Position numbers and translations under genes: made by a program. Shown in pieces: positions 42,765-51,207 of a stretch of 52,066 nt of DNA; within the stretch, counting starts at the first letter, position 1, and every line of letters begins with the position of its first letter. The stretch spans positions 1 to 52,066 of the forward strand of contig VBBS01000029.1 in NCBI GenBank assembly GCA_005888745.1, written 5' to 3'. The notes under the pieces were generated by a model. The model worked only from the letters and a program-made list of their open reading frames with translations. It was not told the origin of the DNA and made no database searches. Origin of the DNA: Candidatus Bathyarchaeota archaeon (lineage in GTDB: Archaea; Thermoproteota; Bathyarchaeia; 40CM-2-53-6).

Positions 42765-42805
42765 GTTGAGAGGCCCGTCGGATAATTTAGAGGCGAGGGC
42801 GTTTA

Positions 42806-43114
42806 GTGTCCGTATTCGATGTTGGGTCGGGAACGATCGTCCCCGCGCTCGTCGTGCTCGCGATAGGCTTTCTTGTAGGTCTCGTGCTCAAAAAGACGGT
42901 GAAGCTCGGATTCGCCATTGTTTCTCTCGTAGGTCTCCTCGTCGCAACAGGTTACATCAACCTCGAGTTGAGCGAGTCCTCGAAGGCAACCATCTACAGG
43001 GTCTTTTCGCAAGCACCACAAGTAGCCAGCCAGGCCTCCACGGTCGCAAACATACTGCCAATTACTTCCGCGGCCTTTCTAGTGGGCCTCGCCTTAGGCA
43101 TCTGGAAGGGCTGA
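42806..43114 (+). CDS. FUN14-like small membrane protein
   Basis: The 102-residue product starts at GTG 42806. Helices at about residues 11-28, 33-48 and 80-98 surround GFLVGLVLKKTVKL, the pattern of FUN14-type proteins, which are widespread in archaea with unknown function. It follows nadA by 41 bases in the same direction and may be co-transcribed. Confidence 0.65.
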   Translation: MSVFDVGSGTIVPALVVLAIGFLVGLVLKKTVKLGFAIVSLVGLLVATGYINLELSESSKATIYRVFSQAPQVASQASTVANILPITSAAFLVGLALGIWKG

Positions 43115-43178
43115 TGCAAGCAGTTTTCGCTGTACCCTAGAACTGGACGTCGGGGGAACATCACGATTTAGATGGAGA

Positions 43179-44114
43179 TTGGCGAAGAAGGGTGTGGAAC
43201 GTCACATGTCAAGAGTCCAAGAAAAGAATTCTGACCTCTTCAGCGAATTTTCAAACACGAGTCTGAAGGATAGATGCGAATCGTGCAGCAATGCTGAAAC
43301 TTGCAACGTATGTGGTGGCTCGATTTCCGGGTTCGAACATATCGGTGTAAGGGCGGCGTCCGAACACGAATCGGGAATCTGGCACTACACGAACCCCTGC
43401 CGCCATCTGAACCAGCTTCGCGCCAGATCTGCGAATGTGAAATATGGTGGAGGCCCATTGTGGAAGAACGGTTACACTTGGCAGAACATATACTGGGGTC
43501 CCTATTTTTCAAGTCCGGCCAATGCGGCTTGGGTAAAAGGTATCGAGAGAGCTGTCTTAGACATCGAATCGGACAAGACATATTCCGTGGGGCTATCGCA
43601 ATACAATGTTGGAATCGGGAAGCTCAACTCGCTCGTTACAATCAAGACGGCTCCTGCGACGAAAATAACTGATGGACAAATCAGACAGAGCCTTGCCAGT
43701 TGGATTGCATCAGGGACTATTCCCAATTTGGGAACCAAGGGGGCGTACAACATATTCCTGCCACCAGGGGTCACAGTATCCCTTTCGCCCGGTGAAGCAT
43801 CATGCGCTGTCTTCTGTGATTATCACAATACCGTGAATGGATCTAACGGTCCATTTTACACGGTTGAACCCTATCCGTGTAGCAAAGGGTGTAACCAGTG
43901 CACCAACAATCCTTTGGATACCCTGACGCAGGGACTGTCGGAGGAGATGGTAGAATTGAAGACTGATATGAATCCGGGAACAGGATGGGTCATAGGAAAC
44001 CTTGAGCTCTGCGACTATTGTGACGCGAAGTTCGTCTGCAACCGAATCACCGGCGGCGAGTACGTCAACTCCTGGTACGACAAGAACAAGAAAGCCTGCT
44101 GGAAGGGAATCTGA
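43179..44114 (+). CDS. EXORDIUM/PHI-1-like protein with N-terminal zinc-knuckle
   Basis: The 311-residue protein has a Cys cluster at about residues 33-46 (CESCSNAETCNVCGG). The remainder resembles the phosphate-induced-1/EXORDIUM family: YGGGPLWKNG, QNIYWGPYFSSPANAAWVKG, NIFLPPGVTVSL, CAVFCDYHNTVNG, then a Cys-rich region and ELCDYCDAKF. No signal peptide is evident, although relatives are normally secreted. The start may be an internal ATG (MSRVQEK). Biochemical function of the family is not settled. Confidence 0.65.
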   Translation: MAKKGVERHMSRVQEKNSDLFSEFSNTSLKDRCESCSNAETCNVCGGSISGFEHIGVRAASEHESGIWHYTNPCRHLNQLRARSANVKYGGGPLWKNGYTWQNIYWGPYFSSPANAAWVKGIERAVLDIESDKTYSVGLSQYNVGIGKLNSLVTIKTAPATKITDGQIRQSLASWIASGTIPNLGTKGAYNIFLPPGVTVSLSPGEASCAVFCDYHNTVNGSNGPFYTVEPYPCSKGCNQCTNNPLDTLTQGLSEEMVELKTDMNPGTGWVIGNLELCDYCDAKFVCNRITGGEYVNSWYDKNKKACWKGI

Positions 44115-44228
44115 ATCTCTAGATTTCGATCCATGGCAAGCCCTGTAGATTTCTAGACATCTCGCCCAAGACAAACACGCGTCATGTTGATTAGAACCCG
44201 GATGCAATTTCCTGACAGTTGCTAAGAA

Positions 44229-44516
44229 ATGATGATGGCTGATGTGAAATGGCTGATACTGTTCGGAATCGCATCTTACGGGTTCGGGGCACTCTCCGTC
44301 ACAGCAGACGAACTCTATGGAATCGCCCAATCCTACGGAAGCAACGGTGTCTACTATTTCCCAATCCTCGGAGCAAGAGGGCTGTGGGATGCGTGGGTCT
44401 ACGTGTTCACAGGATTAGGAATTTGCTTCTTTCTGTGTGCCTTTTCAGTTCTAATGCTTCAACGGACAAAGGCGACCGGAAAAAGAGGCCCTAGAACAAA
44501 GGCAAACCTAGAATAG
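44229..44516 (+). CDS. Small two-helix membrane protein
   Basis: The 95-residue product has helices at about residues 6-27 and 56-78 and a basic C-terminal tail (RTKATGKRGPRTKANLE). The loop between the helices is aromatic and glycine-rich and probably outside. No family is recognised. Confidence 0.6.
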   Translation: MMMADVKWLILFGIASYGFGALSVTADELYGIAQSYGSNGVYYFPILGARGLWDAWVYVFTGLGICFFLCAFSVLMLQRTKATGKRGPRTKANLE

Positions 44517-44566
44517 AGAAGGTCTCCCTTTATGACTTGTTCCCAGAAGGCGGGAGTTGACTTTCT

Positions 44567-45013
44567 ATGACCAACGTTGTGGAAGAATTTCTTTCGAACT
44601 ATCCTGAGGAAACACGGAGGATAAGCTTAGTGCTGCGCAAGATGGCAAGAAACACTATGCCTAGAGCGCACGAGTTCCTTTACTATGATGCCATCAACTA
44701 CTCAATTGACGATTCTCCGCTCAGGCGTATCTGCTACATTTCGCCGATGGACAAGTACGTCACGCTCGGATTCTTGTTCGGAGCGCAGCTCGACGACCAG
44801 CATCACTTGCTCCAAGGCAGCGGCAAACGAGCACGCCACGTCAAGATCAGAACATTAGAAGAAACGAAAAATTCAGTCCTCAAAGACTTGGTCAAGGCAG
44901 CGTGGATCCATGGGGCCGATCCCGTCCCAAAGATCAAGCGCAAGATAAGACGGCGCGCAGTTGCCCATAGACACACCAAGCGAGCTCCACGATCTAGACA
45001 CCGAAGACTGTAG
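44567..45013 (+). CDS. DUF1801 (YdhG/frataxin-like fold) protein
   Basis: The 148-residue protein begins VVEEFLSNYPEETRRISLVL and contains ICYISPMDKYVTLGFLFGAQ with a LLQGSGKRARHVKI turn. This is the DUF1801 core. A basic tail rich in Arg, His and Lys is added (KIKRKIRRRAVAHRHTKR), which could bind nucleic acid. A decayed relative lies at 18811-19153. Confidence 0.8.
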   Translation: MTNVVEEFLSNYPEETRRISLVLRKMARNTMPRAHEFLYYDAINYSIDDSPLRRICYISPMDKYVTLGFLFGAQLDDQHHLLQGSGKRARHVKIRTLEETKNSVLKDLVKAAWIHGADPVPKIKRKIRRRAVAHRHTKRAPRSRHRRL

Positions 45014-45072
45014 GAGCCTTACCTATCAGTAGGCCCGTGGGGATCGTTCGTTTGAGATTGCTCGAACTATAG

Positions 45073-45423
45073 CTATGGTACGGTGATCATGCTTACTAGG
45101 GTCTTGTATTCTTCAGCTCGCTTGGTCCCCCAGGCCTTGAGACCACAAGCATTGCAGATCACGTGACTCCCACCTTCAGGACGAAAGCCGAGGCCACACT
45201 CTAGGCAGACGAGCTTGTCTTTGAGCCGGCGGATTCTCCGAGGTTTCGTTCCATTTCCGCTAGACGGCGAGGCGGGTGGAATTTCTCCTATTCTTGGAAT
45301 AGCGCCTGTTGGGTCTTGAATCAGCAATGGGGTATCGAGGGCTGCTGTCAGCAGAGAAAGTGTACCCGGCAGCCGTGCTTGAGCTATTGGATTCTTCTGT
45401 TCTACCTGTCTTTCTAACGCCAT
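45073..45423 (-). CDS. Zinc-finger protein with GATA-like CxxC pairs
   Basis: The 116-residue product has a Pro/Ser-rich linker and a C-terminal zinc finger, CLECGLGFRPEG...CNACGLKAWG, close to the GATA/zinc-ribbon pattern (CxxC-x17-CNxC). It ends in an acidic/basic helix. A DNA- or RNA-binding role is possible. It stands alone; promoter-like A/T-rich bases lie upstream at 45500-45530. Confidence 0.65.
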   Translation of the reverse strand: MALERQVEQKNPIAQARLPGTLSLLTAALDTPLLIQDPTGAIPRIGEIPPASPSSGNGTKPRRIRRLKDKLVCLECGLGFRPEGGSHVICNACGLKAWGTKRAEEYKTLVSMITVP

Positions 45424-45753
45424 GTTTCCAATCTCCGATAGCCATCAATGAGTGAGTGAAAGATAAGGAATGTTCAGCCAGGGAATATTCTCGGATTTCG
45501 ATATAAGCCGAATTTTTTATGTGGTTTGGAATGGGACATTTGTTGTTGACAACATAACTCAGTCGAAGAAGTGATGGATCCAACAGGGGATCATGTTCAT
45601 TCCATGATTCAATTTGGAGTAAATTTAGTTGTATACTTTTGTGTACACAGACGCCATGGACCACAAAGAGCAATGATATGGTCCCTTACCCGGGGAAACC
45701 GACGAACAAAGATGTGTTCTATCTGTGATCCTGCTAAAGCCAAGCACATCGAC
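45424..45753. other. Intergenic region with a zinc-finger-like fragment
   Basis: No convincing gene is seen. Near 45712 a short plus-strand frame reads MCSICDPAKAKHIDLD, like the start of small archaeal CxxC-HTH proteins, but it runs into the 3' end of corA and stops. GTATACTTTTGTGTAC near 45631 is an imperfect palindrome. Confidence 0.3.
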
Positions 45754-46830
45754 TTAGATCCAGCCGCTTCTCTTGAAGTAGTAGACAAATCCCAATGATA
45801 TGACGAACATTGTTAGTATGAGGATGTAGAATCCGAGTGGGTCGCTGGATCCAGGCTGGAAGAAGCCTGGGCTGAAGTTCATTCCGTAGATTCCGGCAAG
45901 CAGCGTGAGTGGTAGAAATATTGTTGCGACAAGTGTGAGCACCTTGATGGTATTGTCTGTTGAAGCTGAGTGGAGGCTGATGTAGAGGTCTCGGACATCG
46001 CTTGTCCTGTCTCTATCGTTGTCGATCGTTTCCAATAGCTGGAAGGAATGGTCATAGACGTCTCTGAAGCTTCTAAGACTTGTATCAGCGACGAAGGGCA
46101 CCGCTCCACGCATTACCATTCCAAGCATATCTCTAGTCGGGGTGAGAGAGTGTCTTAGTGTCATCAATCGTTTTCGCACAGCTTCAATAGTTGTTATGAT
46201 TGTGATGACGTTCTCCATTCTCTTGACCCGCGTCTTGAAGGTCGTGGCTGCTTGTTTGTCGAGTTCTTCAAGCCGATTCTCCACCTCGTCAAGGATGGGA
46301 TAGTAGGCGTCAACCGCAAAATCTAGGAAGATGTAGAACAAGAGGTCAGGGGAGGGAGTGGTTGCGAGGGGAGAGAGACCTCTTGTCCTTATCCGCGAGT
46401 CTACCGCATGGATCAGTTCGGATTCAACGGAGTGGATGGTTATGATCCAGCTCTTCTGGAAGAACACGAAGAGTTCGACTATCTCGCTCTTCCTACTCTT
46501 CACAACGGGGACGTGGATGACGGCGAAGACGCTCTTCCCATAGTCCTCAAGTTTCGGCCTCTGATTCCTATGAACCACGTCTTCAACCGCGTAATCGTCG
46601 AGCCCAAACCTCTGCTTTAGGTCAGCCAACTCCTGCTCCGTCGGACTCTCAGCATCAACCCAGAGCAGCTCCCCCTGCCTCACCTCGCCAGGAAACCCCT
46701 TCAAGGTCTCCGTTCCCGCCCCTCCATTAGACTTGAGAAGTGTGAGACTGATCAACGGCCAGAGCAAATAGGCGGTGGGAGTATCGAATAATAAACTGAT
46801 GACAGTTCGCCCAAGAAACACTTTGTACAC
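45754..46830 (-). CDS. corA: CorA-family magnesium/divalent-cation channel
   Basis: The 358-residue protein has the CorA layout. A soluble N-terminal funnel (LDDYAVEDVVHRNQRPKLED, FFQKSWIITIHS) and a long stalk helix (VENRLEELDKQAATTF) precede two C-terminal helices. The pore motif GMNF sits in LAGIYGMNFSPGFF, and the C-terminus is basic (YYFKRSGW). The first 35 or so residues look unusual; a start nearer LLKSNGG is likely. Confidence 0.95.
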   Translation of the reverse strand: MYKVFLGRTVISLLFDTPTAYLLWPLISLTLLKSNGGAGTETLKGFPGEVRQGELLWVDAESPTEQELADLKQRFGLDDYAVEDVVHRNQRPKLEDYGKSVFAVIHVPVVKSRKSEIVELFVFFQKSWIITIHSVESELIHAVDSRIRTRGLSPLATTPSPDLLFYIFLDFAVDAYYPILDEVENRLEELDKQAATTFKTRVKRMENVITIITTIEAVRKRLMTLRHSLTPTRDMLGMVMRGAVPFVADTSLRSFRDVYDHSFQLLETIDNDRDRTSDVRDLYISLHSASTDNTIKVLTLVATIFLPLTLLAGIYGMNFSPGFFQPGSSDPLGFYILILTMFVISLGFVYYFKRSGWI

Positions 46831-46932
46831 CGGGTTTCAGGACCAAAGAACCGGAGGTCCGAACAGCGCCGTACTCGGCGACTCGATAGATAACGATATT
46901 TCGGCATGGTTAGATGAGGGATCGGCTGAAAA

Positions 46933-47334
46933 ATGGCTAATACCAGGCTAGCTGTCAGCAAGTGGGTCCGCAACTACACGAAAGCATGGCTGAAGAAAGA
47001 TGCAAAAGCGATTACCTCGCTCTTCACTGAGGACGCGACCTACCACTCGCATCCCTTCCGGCCTGTGACCCACGGCAGGAAGAGTATCCTGGACTATACG
47101 CTAGGCGCGTTGGATGTTGAACAGGTGTATGAGGCTCATTTTGGAAAACCGGTCGTGGAAGGCTCGCGAGCCGCTGTAGAATACTGGACCACGATGAAAG
47201 AGAAAGTGGAAGACGTAACCCTCGCTGGCTGCATTATGCTACACTTTGCAAAGAACGGGCTATGCAGGGAATTACACGATTACTGGGTTCTGCAAACCGG
47301 AAGACAGCAAGTTCCGCTCAAATGGGGCCGCTGA
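46933..47334 (+). CDS. SnoaL-like (NTF2 fold) protein
   Basis: The 133-residue protein has the NTF2-like cone pattern: WVRNYTKAWLKKDAKAITSL, FTEDATYHSHPFRPVTHGRK and GCIMLHFAKNGLCRELHDYW. Such proteins are isomerase-like or polyketide-cyclase-like, or unknown binding proteins. The ATG start is clear and the length is typical. Confidence 0.88.
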   Translation: MANTRLAVSKWVRNYTKAWLKKDAKAITSLFTEDATYHSHPFRPVTHGRKSILDYTLGALDVEQVYEAHFGKPVVEGSRAAVEYWTTMKEKVEDVTLAGCIMLHFAKNGLCRELHDYWVLQTGRQQVPLKWGR

Positions 47335-47377
47335 AGCAACTCTAACGCATCAGCTTGAGAAGTAAGGCCGACCCGTA

Positions 47378-47887
47378 CTAGGCGAGAGGCACCAAGAGTC
47401 CAAGAAAGACTCCGTAGACGAAGTGGGACGCCAAAGCGACCAACAGGCCGCGATCTGAAATTCGCGTACCGCCTGCAGATTCGAACAGTCTCCGAGGTGC
47501 AAACATGAAGATGATCCAGAGTGCAATACTGTAGACTACGGCATCCAGAAGAACCGAGACGTTTCCATCGGGTAGCAGCGTCAAGACAGGTAGAAGAAGT
47601 CCGAACACGATACCGGCCGCAACTCCATGCCACAAGTGGAGGGTAATGGTCCATGAGATTCTTGGTTCCCGGGCTCTGTCTGGGCTTGCTCTTGTGAGCT
47701 TAGAGAGGATTACCCAGTTGGTTTGCCATTCAGCCACAGCATTCATTCCCCCCCATTTCCAAAAAGGGAACTCGAACAGAGTCATAACGACGGCGGCTAC
47801 TACACCAGCAAAAGCCGCGCCAAAGAGGCTTGACGAGGCCAAAAGCCTCCGCGCAGAAGGCGCACGCATAAAATAAACTCTTGTCAT
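47378..47887 (-). CDS. Four-helix membrane protein of unknown function
   Basis: The 169-residue product has helices at about residues 18-38, 84-104, 112-130 and 145-165. WKWGGMNAVAEWQ and HLWHGVAAGIVFGLL carry conserved-looking Trp/His residues near the membrane. No family is recognised. Confidence 0.7.
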   Translation of the reverse strand: MTRVYFMRAPSARRLLASSSLFGAAFAGVVAAVVMTLFEFPFWKWGGMNAVAEWQTNWVILSKLTRASPDRAREPRISWTITLHLWHGVAAGIVFGLLLPVLTLLPDGNVSVLLDAVVYSIALWIIFMFAPRRLFESAGGTRISDRGLLVALASHFVYGVFLGLLVPLA

Positions 47888-47986
47888 GCTCGATCACTCG
47901 TTAGGGATATGGCTTGGAAAGAATTAGGTCCAACGAACTGGGCCCAATAGTAAAGGGTCGGGCCTCGACGCGTATTGTAACTCTGT

Positions 47987-48334
47987 CCTAGGATTGTGTG
48001 ACAGGCGTTTCATGTCTCACTGGAACTGACGGTCGGAAAGGTAGATCACAAGTCGGGCTAGCACTAGCATACACCGGTTCCCTCCTCCTCGTCGCTGCCC
48101 AGTCTTCTCTGATGTGGGCAACCTTTCCAATGACGGGAGCGAAGAACGGCTTCTCCCCTAGGTGCCAATAAAGGAGCCGGCGTATTCTCCATCAACCTCG
48201 GCTACGACAAGCCAGTCAAATCGAATCCCCTGAATCCCGGTTAGGTCGCAGAACGGGTCTCCTGCGTTGTCCAATCGGCCATAATGTCCTTCTATCTTCG
48301 GCAGATCGGACTCAGTTGAATAGCGAACGATCAT
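47987..48334 (-). pseudogene. GNAT acetyltransferase, frameshifted and truncated
   Basis: From ATG 48334 the frame reads MIVRYSTESDLPKIEGHYGR and WLVVAEVDGEYAG and then stops at 48158. A shifted frame continues WHLGEKPFFAPVIGKVAHIR. This is the GNAT pattern YVAE-x-DG-x-x-AGFLYWHLGEKPFF. The acetyl-CoA-binding second half is absent. Its start overlaps the peptidase stop by ATGA, so it was translated in the same operon. Confidence 0.7.
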
Positions 48335-49734
48335 GTCGGGGGTTTAGCGAACTCCTCGATGACCCTTGCTATCCACTTGCTTCCTTTGACGAACACGTCG
48401 ATCCTCTGGTTCTCGTTAGGAGCATGAGTATTGCTCTTGGCATGATTACAGCCGATAGCCACCGTTGGAAGCCCTAGTGTATTTGTGAAATAGTGCATGG
48501 GACCCGAAGCCGCGGAGGTCACCAGTGTTACAGGTTCTTTGCGAAAAACCTCTCTCCCAGCACGAGCTGCAATCTTCGCGATCCGCGCGTCGATAGGTGT
48601 CCGCGCAGCAGGATTCTCCGCCTGAAGATTCACTTCCACATCAGCAAACTCGTGACGCACCAAGTGCTGCCTCAACTTCCCAGCCAGCTTTACCGGGTCC
48701 TGGTTGGGCACGAGTCGAAAGTCCATCTTCGCCTGTGCAACTGATGGAAGAACTGTCTTGTGTCCTGGGCCGGTGTATCCTGACCATATTCCGGCGATAT
48801 TTGCTGTAGGGTTTCCGTAGAAGGCTTTCTTGAACTCGAATCCTGTTAGGCCGAAGAGAAAATTCTTGACCCCTAGCTCATCTCGAATACTATGCTCCTC
48901 TAGCGGCATCGCGCGTATGGCCTCCAGCTCTTCTTGAGTGAATGGTCTGACATCGTCGTACCAGCCTTCTACCATAATTCGCCCATCCTCGTCCGTGATA
49001 GTGTCCAACATTCGGACAAGACGCCACGCCGGATTCTCGACCACCGCCGCGCGAGCTGAATGCGAATCCTTCAGAGCGGTTTGAACTCTAAACTCAACAT
49101 AGAGCATTCCCTTCAAGCCCAAAGTGACCAGAGGGCGATCCTCATAGTCGAGACCTCCAAACTCCCAGATCGCCGAGTCTCCGGTCAGCCTCTCCTTGTA
49201 GCGCGTAATGAACTCGGAGAAATGGGGACTGCCAATCTCTTCCTCACCTTCGATCACCCATTTGAGATTGCAGGGAACGGTTCCGGTCGCCTTCAAGAAC
49301 GCGCTAATGGACATTAATCGAGAGATGATGTTTCCCTTGTTGTCGCTCGCCCCTCTCGCGTAGACTTTGCCATCGTCCACTGTAGCCGAGAACGGAGGAT
49401 TCTTCCACAGCTCAAGAGGCTCAACAGGCTGCACATCATAATGATTGTAGAAGACGAGCGTCCTTGTTCCGATTCTTGATGGTAGCTCAGCGAATACTAT
49501 GGGCGGACCCTTGCTTGGCGAGAACATCTCCACTATGAAGCCAGTCTCTTTGAGAAATTTGCCAACTAGCTCAGCAGTCTCGTAGAGTCCGAGGTTCTGG
49601 GCCGAAACGCTCGGCTGTCTGCAAAGAGCCTGGAGCTGTTCAACAAACATTTCACTACTCTTATCGATCTCGTGGAAAATTTCGTCTTTCCATTCGGTAA
49701 TAGTTTCGGTTGGAACCTTGACCACCGGAATCAA
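48331..49734 (-). CDS. M20 family metallopeptidase (dipeptidase-like)
   Basis: The 467-residue enzyme carries all M20 metal-site motifs: NHYDVQPVEP (His and Asp), RGASDNKG (bridging Asp), VIEGEEEIGS (catalytic and ligand Glu), the Asp of IWEFGGLDYED, and the C-terminal His in THAPNEN. A dimerisation domain lies at about residues 215-370. It hydrolyses short peptides or acylated amino acids with two Zn ions. The downstream GNAT remnant overlaps its stop by 4 bases. Confidence 0.95.
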   Translation of the reverse strand: MIPVVKVPTETITEWKDEIFHEIDKSSEMFVEQLQALCRQPSVSAQNLGLYETAELVGKFLKETGFIVEMFSPSKGPPIVFAELPSRIGTRTLVFYNHYDVQPVEPLELWKNPPFSATVDDGKVYARGASDNKGNIISRLMSISAFLKATGTVPCNLKWVIEGEEEIGSPHFSEFITRYKERLTGDSAIWEFGGLDYEDRPLVTLGLKGMLYVEFRVQTALKDSHSARAAVVENPAWRLVRMLDTITDEDGRIMVEGWYDDVRPFTQEELEAIRAMPLEEHSIRDELGVKNFLFGLTGFEFKKAFYGNPTANIAGIWSGYTGPGHKTVLPSVAQAKMDFRLVPNQDPVKLAGKLRQHLVRHEFADVEVNLQAENPAARTPIDARIAKIAARAGREVFRKEPVTLVTSAASGPMHYFTNTLGLPTVAIGCNHAKSNTHAPNENQRIDVFVKGSKWIARVIEEFAKPPT

Positions 49735-49863
49735 CAGAATAAGGAGAGTTGGAACCAGATATCAACAATTCTCTCTCTTTCCTACCCGCGTTGAGTTCCT
49801 AGAGGGATAGTGGAAGGACCCTTAAACTGGAGTCACTATTCAAAAAAGCGTCGGAATAACAGT

Positions 49864-50212
49864 TTGATAGAGATTGTGAACCTCACCAAGAGGTTTGGTG
49901 ACCTGACTGCAGTTGATGGTGTGAGTCTCCGCGTTAAGGAGGGAGAAGTCTTCGGATTCCTGGGACCCAACGGAGCAGGAAAGACTACAACGGTCAGGAT
50001 GCTTTGCTGTTTGATATCAAAGACCAGTGGAGCGGCCAGGATAGCAAACTACGAGATAGGCAACGACGAAGATTCTTTGAAGATCAGGAAAATCATCGGA
50101 CTGGTCCCTGACAGCGTGGGTCTCTACGATGACCGCCTACGACAACTTGGATTTCTACGGGAAATTGCATAAATGTACGGAAACGCAAAGGAGAGAGAAC
50201 ATCCTGTTCTAA
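49864..50212 (+). pseudogene. ABC transporter ATPase, frameshifted and truncated
   Basis: The start TTG 49864 (MIEIVNLTKRFGDLTAVDGV) is preferred to 49810. Walker A GPNGAGKTTT is intact, and the frame reaches the Q-loop region (GLVPDSVGLYDD). A frameshift near 50125-50135 moves the continuation (TAYDNLDFYGKLHK) to another frame, which stops at 50212. The signature LSGGQ, Walker B and H-loop are missing. It cannot be a functional ATPase subunit. Confidence 0.75.
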
Positions 50213-50274
50213 GGAAATTCCCAAACGGAAAACCGATAGCGATAAAAACTAACTTGGTTGAAAGCTGAGACTCA

Positions 50275-51138
50275 ATGCCAATTGTTAATGTCGGTCAGGA
50301 AAACTCTGGAAGTATTGATCTCTATTATGAGGATCATGGTGCGGGCAAACCCGTTGTACTGATCCATGGTTATCCGTTGAGCGGTGCTTCCTGGGAGAAA
50401 CAGGTACCAGTTCTCCTTGATGCTGGCTACCGTGTAATCACGTACGACCGTAGAGGTTTCGGCAAGTCGAGCAAACCAACCATGGGCTACAACTATGACA
50501 CGTTTGCCAGAGACCTTCACAAACTCGTGAGCCACCTTGACCTGCGTGATTTCGCACTGGTCGGCTTCTCTATGGGCGGCGGGGAAGTTGCGCGCTTCAT
50601 AGGACAATACGGATCTAAGGACGTCAGTAAGGCAGTATTCATCTCGTCAGTCCCACCATATCTCTTGAAAGGGCCGGACAACCCGGAAGGAGTCGACAGA
50701 AGCGCGTTCGACGGGATTCAGACCGCGATCAAAGCGGACCGTTACGCGTTCTTTACCGAGTTTTTCAAGAACTTCTACAACGCCGACCAGTTCCTAGGAA
50801 CGAGGGTCAGCGAACAGGTCATCCAATCTAGCTGGAACATCGCCGCGGGCGCGTCAGCCTCCGCCAGTCTTGCCTGCGTTCCAACATGGCTTGAGGATTT
50901 CCGCAAGGATCTAGCTCGCGTCCAAGTGCCCACCCTGGTCATTCACGGTGATGCGGACCGTATCGTTCCCTTCTCTGCCTCGGGACAGCGGACAGCGAAA
51001 CTGGTCCCGGGAGCACGCCTAGTCGTGGTCAAGGGCGGGCCGCACTGCATTTCTTGGACACATGCCGACGAAGTCAACAATGCACTGCTGAGCTTTCTGA
51101 GAGAAGAGAAGAAACTCGAACTGACGACCCCTGCCTAG
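50275..51138 (+). CDS. Alpha/beta hydrolase, non-haem chloroperoxidase-like
   Basis: The 287-residue protein has VVLIHGYPLSGASWE with oxyanion-hole residues, YDRRGFGKSS, nucleophile Ser99 in GFSMGGGE, acid Asp228 in HGDADRIVP and His257 in GGPHCIS. This matches esterases and cofactor-free haloperoxidases, which run perhydrolysis or ester hydrolysis. It lies just upstream of the DyP peroxidase gene in the same direction. The substrate is unknown. Confidence 0.9.
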   Translation: MPIVNVGQENSGSIDLYYEDHGAGKPVVLIHGYPLSGASWEKQVPVLLDAGYRVITYDRRGFGKSSKPTMGYNYDTFARDLHKLVSHLDLRDFALVGFSMGGGEVARFIGQYGSKDVSKAVFISSVPPYLLKGPDNPEGVDRSAFDGIQTAIKADRYAFFTEFFKNFYNADQFLGTRVSEQVIQSSWNIAAGASASASLACVPTWLEDFRKDLARVQVPTLVIHGDADRIVPFSASGQRTAKLVPGARLVVVKGGPHCISWTHADEVNNALLSFLREEKKLELTTPA

Positions 51139-51207
51139 ACCAGCAACAAGACATCCCTAAGGTAGAGACGGCAAACGTTTTCTGCACTCTAGGCGAGCCG
51201 CCGTTCT

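Noticed and set aside
45571-45798. Plus-strand frame of 75 residues with CSICDPAKAKHIDL
   Set aside because: The end overlaps the well-supported 3' end of corA and the rest is not protein-like; at most a fragment of a small CxxC protein.
50173-50268. 31-codon plus-strand frame between the ABC remnant and the hydrolase
   Set aside because: Too short, and it overlaps the shifted continuation of the ABC ATPase.
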